From Cupriavidus numazuensis (GTDB lineage Bacteria; Pseudomonadota; Gammaproteobacteria; Burkholderiales; Burkholderiaceae), in contig NZ_CAJPVI010000016.1 in NCBI RefSeq assembly GCF_905397435.1, positions 1 through 64,000 on the forward strand: a stretch of DNA of 64,000 nucleotides. Reading direction: 5' to 3'. Made by a program: the position numbers and the translations under genes. Positions 57,903 through 64,000 of the stretch are shown here, piece after piece. The notes beneath the pieces were generated by a model that saw nothing but the letters and a program-made list of their open reading frames with translations, was not told where the DNA came from and made no database searches. Within the stretch, counting starts at the first letter, position 1. Each line of letters begins with the position of its first letter.

Positions 57903-58331
57903 ATGAAGACCTTTTCCGCCAAGCCTCATGAGGTAAAGCGCGACTGGTACGTGATTGACGCGACGGACAAAGTCCTCGGCCGTGTTGCCAGCGAAGTGGC
58001 ACGCCGTCTGCGCGGCAAGCACAAGCCGGAATTTACTCCGCACGTCGACACGGGTGATTACATCATCATCGTCAATGCAGCCAAGCTGCGTGTCACGGGT
58101 ACCAAGGAAACGGATAAGAAGTACTATCGCCATTCGGGTTACCCGGGCGGTATCTACGAAACGACGTTCGGCAAGATGCAACAGCGTTTCCCGGGCCGTG
58201 CCCTGGAAAAGGCTGTCAAGGGCATGCTGCCGAAGGGTCCGCTGGGCTACGCGATGATCAAGAAGCTGAAGGTTTACGCCGAAGCCGAGCATCCGCACGA
58301 AGCGCAGCAGCCCAAGGCGCTGGAAATCTAA
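57903..58331 (+). CDS. rplM: 50S ribosomal protein L13
   Basis: 142 residues, the standard length. Conserved [41 protein letters not shown] and the [16 protein letters not shown] segment. Early-assembling protein of the large subunit. Co-transcribed with rpsI, 12 bases downstream, as in most bacteria. Confidence 0.99.
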   Translation: MKTFSAKPHEVKRDWYVIDATDKVLGRVASEVARRLRGKHKPEFTPHVDTGDYIIIVNAAKLRVTGTKETDKKYYRHSGYPGGIYETTFGKMQQRFPGRALEKAVKGMLPKGPLGYAMIKKLKVYAEAEHPHEAQQPKALEI

Positions 58332-58343
58332 GGAGGCCAATCC

Positions 58344-58736
58344 ATGATCGGTAACTGGAATTACGGTACTGGCCGCCGCAAGAGCGCCGTGGCACGTGTC
58401 TTCATCAAGTCGGGCAAGGGCGACATCGTCGTCAATGGCAAGCCCATCAAGGAATACTTCGCTCGCGAAACTTCCCTGATGATCGTGCGCCAGCCGCTGG
58501 AACTGACCGAGCACGCTGAAACGTTTGACATCAAGGTCAACGTTACCGGCGGCGGCGAAACCGGCCAAGCCGGTGCGGTCCGTCACGGCATCACCCGCGC
58601 CCTGATCGACTACGATGCAACGCTGAAGTCGGCCCTGTCGAAGGCTGGCTACGTGACGCGTGACGCACGTGAGGTCGAGCGTAAGAAGGTTGGTTTCCAC
58701 AAGGCACGTCGCCGCAAGCAGTTCTCGAAGCGCTGA
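58344..58736 (+). CDS. rpsI: 30S ribosomal protein S9
   Basis: 130 residues. [22 protein letters not shown] at the start and the universal basic tail [19 protein letters not shown], which reaches the P-site tRNA. An AAGGAGG ribosome site precedes the ATG, overlapping the end of rplM. Confidence 0.99.
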   Translation: MIGNWNYGTGRRKSAVARVFIKSGKGDIVVNGKPIKEYFARETSLMIVRQPLELTEHAETFDIKVNVTGGGETGQAGAVRHGITRALIDYDATLKSALSKAGYVTRDAREVERKKVGFHKARRRKQFSKR

Positions 58737-58780
58737 TGTGTGTGTTCGCCAGTCCGGCTTGCCGGATTGCGCGACGCCAG

Positions 58781-58810
58781 AAAAACCGCACGGATTACCG
58801 TGCGGTTTTT
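58781..58810. terminator. Rho-independent terminator after rpsI
   Basis: Perfect 13-bp stem aaaaaccgcacgg/ccgtgcggttttt with loop atta and further T's. Confidence 0.95.
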
Positions 58811-58973
58811 TTTTTGCCTTTGTTACCCTGCCTGCGGAAAAAGTCACAAATTGCCTCATTGATTGCGCGGGGTTCCTTGCCTGGCTGCGGATACAATCGC
58901 GGCGAGTCGTCAGACGGACACTTGGCTGCTGCGCCGATGCAACGGCGGCCACGCGATGAGATACGGAGGAAGG

Positions 58974-59435
58974 ATGTTGTTTTCCAAAAAGAAGGGACTG
59001 ACGATCGACACGCTGATCGGCGAGGGCACCGCCATCGACGGCGATCTCGTGTTCTCGGGTGGCCTGCGGCTGGACGGCAAGGTGCGCGGCAATATCCGTG
59101 CTGCCGGCGACAAGCCCAGCATGCTCGTGATCAGCGAAAAGGGCATGGTGGAAGGCGAGATCGCCGTCGGGCACCTGATCCTGAACGGCACGGTGAAGGG
59201 GCCGGTCCACGCAAGCGAACTGCTTGAACTCCAGCCGCACGCGCGCGTGCTCGGGGAGGTGCGGTATGCCGCGCTCGAGATGCATCAGGGCGCGCTCGTC
59301 GAAGGTCGACTGATTCCGCTCGGACAGGAAGAGATCAAGGCGTTGCCCAACCTGTCATCCATGCAAGACCCGAGCGAGGCGGCCGACGATATGCCCCTGC
59401 CGGGCGAAGGCGCGGAAGCCGGCAAAGCGGCGTAA
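58974..59435 (+). CDS. Bactofilin
   Basis: 153 residues. Bactofilin/DUF583 beta-helix domain from about 15 to 115, with repeated short strands (AIDGDLVFSGGLRLDGKVRGNI, VEGEIAVGHLILNGTVKGPV). It polymerises into cytoskeletal filaments linked to cell shape or peptidoglycan enzymes. An M23 peptidase gene, a frequent functional partner, lies further on in the window. GGAGGA precedes the ATG. The C-terminal tail is acidic and probably disordered. Confidence 0.93.
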   Translation: MLFSKKKGLTIDTLIGEGTAIDGDLVFSGGLRLDGKVRGNIRAAGDKPSMLVISEKGMVEGEIAVGHLILNGTVKGPVHASELLELQPHARVLGEVRYAALEMHQGALVEGRLIPLGQEEIKALPNLSSMQDPSEAADDMPLPGEGAEAGKAA

Positions 59436-59546
59436 ATACCACGCTACCACGCGCGAAACTTTGCCAGAAGCCCTTGAAAACCAAGGGATTCGGCACGATT
59501 TTCCAGTAGCGCTTAAAATACAGGCGTACCTAAACAGGAGAACCCC

Positions 59547-59915
59547 ATGAACGCAGTCGCAGAGGCCCCCGTTACCGAGGACGTGCCGGCACCGTTCGTC
59601 TTTACCGACAGCGCAGCCGACAAGGTCAAGCAGCTGATCGAGGAAGAGGGCAATGCCGAGCTGAAGCTGCGCGTGTTCGTGCAGGGCGGCGGCTGCTCTG
59701 GCTTCCAGTATGGCTTCACGTTCGACGAGGAAGTCAACGAAGACGACACCACGATGGTCAAGAACGGCGTGACCTTGCTGATCGACTCGATGAGCTACCA
59801 GTACCTGGTCGGCGCCGAGATCGACTACAAGGAAGACATCAACGGCGCGCAGTTCGTGATCAAGAACCCGAACGCAAGCACCACCTGTGGTTGCGGCTCG
59901 TCGTTCTCGGTCTGA
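59547..59915 (+). CDS. erpA: Iron-sulfur cluster insertion protein ErpA
   Basis: 122 residues. A-type Fe-S carrier with the three cluster cysteines Cys50 ([11 protein letters not shown]), Cys114 and Cys116 (TTCGCGSSF). It delivers Fe-S clusters to targets including quinone-dependent enzymes. Its usual place downstream of rplM-rpsI is kept. Confidence 0.97.
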   Translation: MNAVAEAPVTEDVPAPFVFTDSAADKVKQLIEEEGNAELKLRVFVQGGGCSGFQYGFTFDEEVNEDDTTMVKNGVTLLIDSMSYQYLVGAEIDYKEDINGAQFVIKNPNASTTCGCGSSFSV

Positions 59916-59930
59916 GGCAAGACGTCCCGG

Positions 59931-59962
59931 AAAAAAAGCGCACCTTCGGGTGCGCTTTTTTT
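59931..59962. terminator. Bidirectional terminator between erpA and the PhyH gene
   Basis: Perfect 14-bp stem aaaaaaagcgcacc/ggtgcgcttttttt with the stable loop ttcg. Its last base is also the last base of the convergent PhyH gene's stop codon. Confidence 0.95.
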
Positions 59963-60762
59963 TATGCCGGCGTCGCCCGCCACACGACCGGAAACCAGTC
60001 CTCGCGCATCCGCTCGCCGGTCTGCTGATTGATGCCGGGGAACGGCGGCGAGGTACGGCCGGGCCGTTCCAAGAACCGCACGTCATCGCCGAGAAAGCGC
60101 GCCGAAAATGCGCGGCGCCGGCCAGTGCCGGTATTGCCGGCAGCGCCGTGAACCGTGCGGAAGTCGAATACCACTGCGTCGCCGGGCTCGAGTTCGGGCT
60201 GCAGGATGGTGTGGCTGCCATCTTCGATGTCCGGCATTTCCATAAAGGCATCGTCGCCTCCATAGAAATTCTCGTTGCTGGCCCAGCGTTTGGGGCGGAC
60301 GAGCCGCGGCCAGCGGTGCGAGCCCGCTACCACGCGCAGCGTATTGGCCTGCGTCACGGGATCCAGCGGAATCCAGTAGCTCGCGGTCTGCAGGCCATCC
60401 ATGCAGTAATAGGGCAGGTCCTGGTGCCATGGTGTCGGCTTCGCCGTGCCGGGTTCCTTGACGAGGATATGTTCGTGGAACACCTGCACGGCCTGCGATT
60501 GCATGATCTGGCCGGCGATGGCCGCGGCCGGTGACTGGCGGATAAAAGCATCGAACGGTTCGATGCGTTGCCAGTTGCAGTAGTCCTCGAAGAAGCGGCC
60601 GCGCTCGCCTTCGCGCACGTTCTCGATGGCAAAGGGCCCGGGTTGCGCCAGATTCTGTTCAAAGCCGTCGCGCAGCCGCTCGACCCAGTCGGTGAAGGCG
60701 CCACGCAATACCAGCACGCCGTCGCGCTGATAGCTGCTGATCTGTTCTGTGGTGATTTCCAT
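59962..60762 (-). CDS. Phytanoyl-CoA dioxygenase (PhyH) family oxygenase
   Basis: 266 residues. Fe(II)/2-oxoglutarate-dependent oxygenase. Metal triad His113 and Asp115 in PWHQDLPYY and distal His205 in FRTVHGAAGN, with the 2-oxoglutarate-binding Arg expected nearby (RRRAFSARF). The substrate is unknown; relatives hydroxylate acyl chains, ectoine or secondary metabolites. It is divergent from a LysR gene that probably regulates it. Confidence 0.92.
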   Translation of the reverse strand: MEITTEQISSYQRDGVLVLRGAFTDWVERLRDGFEQNLAQPGPFAIENVREGERGRFFEDYCNWQRIEPFDAFIRQSPAAAIAGQIMQSQAVQVFHEHILVKEPGTAKPTPWHQDLPYYCMDGLQTASYWIPLDPVTQANTLRVVAGSHRWPRLVRPKRWASNENFYGGDDAFMEMPDIEDGSHTILQPELEPGDAVVFDFRTVHGAAGNTGTGRRRAFSARFLGDDVRFLERPGRTSPPFPGINQQTGERMREDWFPVVWRATPA

Positions 60763-60810
60763 GGCAAGGCTCCGGTGCGGGGACGTGCCCAGTATCGGTA
60801 ACCTCGATCA

Positions 60811-60850
60811 ATAGGAAAAGCATATATTTCCTATGTTGTAGTATAGGAAA
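60811..60850. promoter_or_regulatory. Three ATAGGAAA half-sites spaced 16 bases apart
   Basis: ataggaaa at 60811-60818 (+), its complement tttcctat at 60827-60834, and ataggaaa again at 60843-60850, each starting exactly 16 bases after the last, in an AT-rich stretch. The third ends 3 bases before the LysR ATG. The array occupies the whole divergent promoter region, suggesting co-operative regulator binding that controls both genes. The binding protein is inferred. Confidence 0.65.
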
Positions 60851-60852
60851 AA

Positions 60853-61758
60853 ATGATCCCTTTCTCGTTCCGGCAACTGGAATACTTCGTCGCGGCTGCC
60901 GAGCATGGCAGCATCAGCGCTGCGGCGCGGGCGCGCCATGTGTCCCAGCCGTCGGTGTCGACGGCCATCGCGCAGCTCGAAGACACGCTGGGCGAGGCGC
61001 TGTTTCGCCGGCAGGTCAGCCGCGGCCTCGAACTCACGCCGGCCGGGCAGCGCTTGCTCGCACGGGCACGCGATATCCTGGCCCTGGCTGCGGGAATCAC
61101 CGTCGATGAAGCAGGACAGCAGGGGCTCAGCGGCCGGCTGTCGCTGACTTGCTTTCAGGACCTGGGTCCATACTTCGTCCCTCGATTGTTGGCAGGCTTC
61201 CGGGAGCGACACCCGGCGGTTTCCATCACGCTGTTCGAGGCGGATCTGGCCACGGTCCACCGCACGCTGCAGGCCGGCAAGGCCGAGCTTGCGCTGACGT
61301 ACGACCTCGGCTTCGACCAGCGCGTCGACCGATGGATGTTGGCGAGCCTGCCGCCCTACGCGTTGTTGCCGGCGAGCCATCCACGCGCGGGCCAGCGCGA
61401 TATCAGCCTTGCCGAACTGGCCGGCGAGCGCCTGATCCTCGAGGACATCGCGCAGACACGTGAGTACTTCCTGTCGCTGTTCTGGGCGCACGGACTGCAT
61501 CCGACGCTGCACCAGTACACGCAGACGTTCGAGATGCAGCGCGGTCTCGTGGCGCATGGCTACGGCGTGGCGCTGTCGTGCACGCGCCCGGCCGGTGACC
61601 ACAGCTATGACGGACAGCCCATCGCGTGCCTGCCGTTACGCGAGCCGGTGACCGCGCAGCGGGTCGTGCTGGCACGCGCGCAGTCCGTGCGCGCGTCGCC
61701 GCTCGCACAGGCATTTATCGAATGGATGGTGGAAAGCGGGCATGCGGCGCCGGCCTGA
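60853..61758 (+). CDS. LysR family regulator divergent from the PhyH gene
   Basis: 301 residues. N-terminal LysR helix-turn-helix (FRQLEYFVAAAEHGSISAAARARHVSQPSVSTAIAQLEDTLGEALF) and a periplasmic-binding-like effector domain after about 90. The start ATGATCCC directly follows the third ATAGGAAA half-site, leaving no normal ribosome site except the purine-rich aggaaaaa. It probably regulates the divergent dioxygenase gene and itself. Confidence 0.93.
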   Translation: MIPFSFRQLEYFVAAAEHGSISAAARARHVSQPSVSTAIAQLEDTLGEALFRRQVSRGLELTPAGQRLLARARDILALAAGITVDEAGQQGLSGRLSLTCFQDLGPYFVPRLLAGFRERHPAVSITLFEADLATVHRTLQAGKAELALTYDLGFDQRVDRWMLASLPPYALLPASHPRAGQRDISLAELAGERLILEDIAQTREYFLSLFWAHGLHPTLHQYTQTFEMQRGLVAHGYGVALSCTRPAGDHSYDGQPIACLPLREPVTAQRVVLARAQSVRASPLAQAFIEWMVESGHAAPA

Positions 61759-61779
61759 GCCTGGTCGCCGCAGCGCCAA

Positions 61780-62907
61780 TCAGCGCGGATAGATCGCGCC
61801 GAGCACGCGCGGACCGGCGGCGCCGGTGACCGTGGCGACATTGCCCGGCAGGCGGAGCAGGCACTGCCGCGCGAGCCAGGCGAAGGCGATCGCTTCGACC
61901 TGCGAAACCGGCACCCCGAAATCTTCGGTAGTCTGCACGGCGACGCCCGGCAAGGCTTGCGCGAGGCGCCGCATGATGTAGCCGTTGCGCGCGCCGCCGC
62001 CACAGACGATCAGGCGTCTTGATGGGGCCGCATGGGCACGGACATCGCGTGCAATGGCTTCGGCCGTCAGCGCGGCCAGTGTCGCCTGCACATCGGCCGG
62101 CGACGGGGCAGGGCCGCCCCGCGTCGCAAGGCGTGCTTCGAGCCACGCGGGATGAAACAGGTCGCGGCCCGTACTCTTGGGCGGCGCTGCATTGAAGTAG
62201 GGGTCGGCCAGGCATTCGGCCAGCAGCGCTTCATCGACGCGGCCGCTCGCGGCCCAGGCGCCGTCATCGTCGTACGGCATGCCGAGTTGTTCGCCGATCC
62301 AGTAGTCGAGCAGCGCATTGCCGGGCCCGCAGTCGAAGCCGATCACGGCTCCGCCATCGCCGGGCAGCACGCTGATGTTGGAGATGCCGCCGATATTGCA
62401 GACCACGCGTGCCTCGGCGCCGTCGCCAAACAGGGCCTGGTGCAAAGCAGGCACCAGCGGCGCGCCCTGGCCACCCGCCGCCACGTCGCGGCTGCGGAAA
62501 TCGGCGACCACGTCGATGCCGGCCAGCTCGGCCAGCAGTGCGGGGTGCTGGCTCTGGCGCGTGTAGCCGATTTCGTCGTAGAGGCCGGGTCGATGGCGGA
62601 TGGTTTGCCCATGCGCGCCGATCGCCGCGACATCGCCCGCTTGCAGTCCGGCCTGTCCGAGCAGCGTGGTCACGCAGCCGGCATAGACGCGCGCCAGTGC
62701 ATTGGCGGCCAGCGCTTCGCGATGGATCTCGTTGTCGCCCGGCTGTTGCAGCTGGCCGAAGTCCGCGCGCAGCGCGTCGGGGAAGGGCTCGTGCGCGGCG
62801 GCCAGCACGGCCGGGCGCTCACCGCTGAAGTCCACCAGCACGGCGTCCGCGCCGTCCATGCTGGTGCCAGACATGATGCCGATATAGCGGTCGCCTTGCG
62901 CGCGCAT
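61780..62907 (-). CDS. anmK: Anhydro-N-acetylmuramic acid kinase
   Basis: 375 residues. ATP-binding [13 protein letters not shown] near 9-21, catalytic-site [12 protein letters not shown] and [12 protein letters not shown], plus the C-terminal [15 protein letters not shown]. It phosphorylates and opens 1,6-anhydro-MurNAc during peptidoglycan recycling. It lies just downstream of an M23 peptidase gene on the same strand, consistent with cell-wall turnover. Confidence 0.96.
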   Translation of the reverse strand: MRAQGDRYIGIMSGTSMDGADAVLVDFSGERPAVLAAAHEPFPDALRADFGQLQQPGDNEIHREALAANALARVYAGCVTTLLGQAGLQAGDVAAIGAHGQTIRHRPGLYDEIGYTRQSQHPALLAELAGIDVVADFRSRDVAAGGQGAPLVPALHQALFGDGAEARVVCNIGGISNISVLPGDGGAVIGFDCGPGNALLDYWIGEQLGMPYDDDGAWAASGRVDEALLAECLADPYFNAAPPKSTGRDLFHPAWLEARLATRGGPAPSPADVQATLAALTAEAIARDVRAHAAPSRRLIVCGGGARNGYIMRRLAQALPGVAVQTTEDFGVPVSQVEAIAFAWLARQCLLRLPGNVATVTGAAGPRVLGAIYPR

Positions 62908-62930
62908 GGAGTCTCCGGGCGGAGCGGCTG

Positions 62931-64000
62931 TCAGTTGGCCGCGGTAAGAACGTTATAGGTGCGCAGCGCGTTGATGCGGCCGAGCATTTCGCTGGTATAG
63001 CCGAGAAATTCCTGGCGCGCCTTGCCGGTCAGCACCGGCGCTTCCATCAGCGCGATGCTCAGCGGGTTCTGCGGCACGTCGTTGAAGCGGAACTCGTAAT
63101 GCAGGTGCGGCCCGGTGGCCCAGCCGGTCTGGCCGACATAGCCGATGACCTGGCCCTGCGAGACGCGCTGGCCCTGCTGCACGCCCGCAAAGCCGGAGAG
63201 GTGGGCGTAGTAGGTCGAGTAGCCGTTCGCGTGCTTCACGATGATGATGTTGCCGTAGCCGTTCTGCTGCCCGACAAAGTCGATCGTGCCTTCGCCGGTC
63301 GAAAGCACCTTGGTGCCGGTCGGCGCGGCGAAGTCTACGCCCTTGTGCTGGGCCCACGCATGGTGCAGCGGATGCTCGCGGCCGCCAAAGCCCGACGACA
63401 CGCGCGAGAATTCCACTGGCGAACGCAGGAACGGACGCTTCATGCTGCGGCCGTCGAACGTGTAGTACGCGCCGTTGTTTTCCCCTTCCGGTGCGAACCA
63501 CAGGGCCTGGTGGAGCTGGTTGCGATTGATCAGTTCGATCGCAATCACGCGGCCGTTGCGGATGAACGCGCCGTCCTGGAAGCCCGCTTCGTAGATGATG
63601 CGGAAGCGGTCGCCGCTGGCGATGTCATGCTGGAAGTCGATCACGCCCGAGAAGATCGACAGCATCTGCTGCACGATGTCGTCGGGCACATTGGCTGTGT
63701 CCATGGCCTTGAAGAAGCCGGCCGAGGAAATCGAGCCGGACGCCATTTCATAGCGCAGGTCGTTGTCGACGTTCTGCACGCGCGCCTTGTACGTGGTCGT
63801 TCCACCGGCCTTTGCCGGCTCGACCCGCTCGATCACGAGTTCGCGCGAAGTCGCGGCATTGCCGCCCAGGTTGGCCTGCAGCGAGACCAGCATATTGCTG
63901 TCGTCGATCTCCGCCTGTACGGCCTGACCGGGATTGACGTTGAACAGGCCGCGCGCGGTCGGGTTCTTCAGGATGAAGGCCTGCGCATCGGGATCGTCCA
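62931..64000 (-). CDS. M23 family peptidoglycan endopeptidase (partial, N-terminus beyond window)
   Basis: 356 residues are inside the window and the frame runs open past 64000, so the N-terminus is missing. A mixed N-terminal region (OapA/LysM-like in relatives) is followed by the LytM/M23 domain. Zinc-site motifs are [12 protein letters not shown] and [12 protein letters not shown], with [18 protein letters not shown] between them. It resembles MepM-type cross-link endopeptidases, which act in the periplasm. anmK follows 23 bases downstream. Confidence 0.93.
   Translation of the reverse strand, partial: DDPDAQAFILKNPTARGLFNVNPGQAVQAEIDDSNMLVSLQANLGGNAATSRELVIERVEPAKAGGTTTYKARVQNVDNDLRYEMASGSISSAGFFKAMDTANVPDDIVQQMLSIFSGVIDFQHDIASGDRFRIIYEAGFQDGAFIRNGRVIAIELINRNQLHQALWFAPEGENNGAYYTFDGRSMKRPFLRSPVEFSRVSSGFGGREHPLHHAWAQHKGVDFAAPTGTKVLSTGEGTIDFVGQQNGYGNIIIVKHANGYSTYYAHLSGFAGVQQGQRVSQGQVIGYVGQTGWATGPHLHYEFRFNDVPQNPLSIALMEAPVLTGKARQEFLGYTSEMLGRINALRTYNVLTAAN

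Overview
The window is GC-rich, densely coded chromosomal DNA of a beta-proteobacterium of the Burkholderiaceae, most likely Cupriavidus or a close relative such as Ralstonia. This is judged from the gene orders ubiE-Tim44-ubiJ-ubiB, rplM-rpsI-bactofilin-erpA and anmK-M23 peptidase, from the protein sequences, and from families of GC-rich intergenic hairpin repeats. No tRNA, rRNA operon, CRISPR array, prophage or intact IS transposase was seen. The RNA component of RNase P (rnpB) is present.

Layout. 1-285: end of a hairpin/tandem-repeat element. 286-8657 (minus strand): a complete cox-type molybdenum hydroxylase operon, read coxS-coxL-coxM-[structured gap]-coxD-coxE-coxG-xdhC/coxI-mocA. CoxL carries the form II signature AYRGAGR, so the substrate is not certain. 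8946-16137: a DedA/YqaA-like membrane protein, a 1324-residue fused FAD/Fe-S oxidoreductase, a HIT protein and an SbmA/BacA-type ABC exporter. 16190-21123: DUF971 protein, UbiE, Tim44-domain protein, UbiJ, UbiB (ubiquinone biosynthesis). 21156-24297: SAM methyltransferase, an exported protein with an internal duplication, and a sodium:solute symporter. 24493-31804: FmdB zinc ribbon, DUF502, AspRS, a coiled-coil membrane protein, NudB, an endonuclease/phosphatase-fold protein, MobB and ClsB.

31919-40923: a TetR-controlled fatty-acid beta-oxidation cluster (acyl-CoA dehydrogenase, 3-hydroxyacyl-CoA dehydrogenase/enoyl-CoA hydratase fusion, thiolase, DegV lipid-binding protein, enoyl-CoA hydratase, convergent thioesterase). 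41043-44018: Atm1-type ABC exporter, Lrp regulator, cysteine-dioxygenase-like cupin. 44228-50134: LysR regulator, glutamate dehydrogenase and a GltIJKL glutamate/aspartate importer, together an uptake and catabolism unit. 50187-50895: a gene-poor MITE-like element with inverted ends. 51034-56313: class II glutamine amidotransferase, tartrate dehydrogenase, glycerate kinase, PyrC and a DUF3025 protein. 56350-57902: rnpB, OsmC, then a 736-base intergenic region with a strong candidate small RNA and the rplM leader. 57903-64000: RplM, RpsI, bactofilin, ErpA, a PhyH-type dioxygenase divergent from a LysR regulator, AnmK, and an M23 peptidase cut by the window end.

The most unusual content is non-coding: a two-hairpin module that keeps its geometry while its sequence changes (4652-4698, 50212-50263, 50821-50868, 61-106), attached in one copy to a three-way-junction fold; a small-RNA candidate whose loop exposes an anti-Shine-Dalgarno motif; and three half-sites exactly 16 bases apart in front of a LysR gene.
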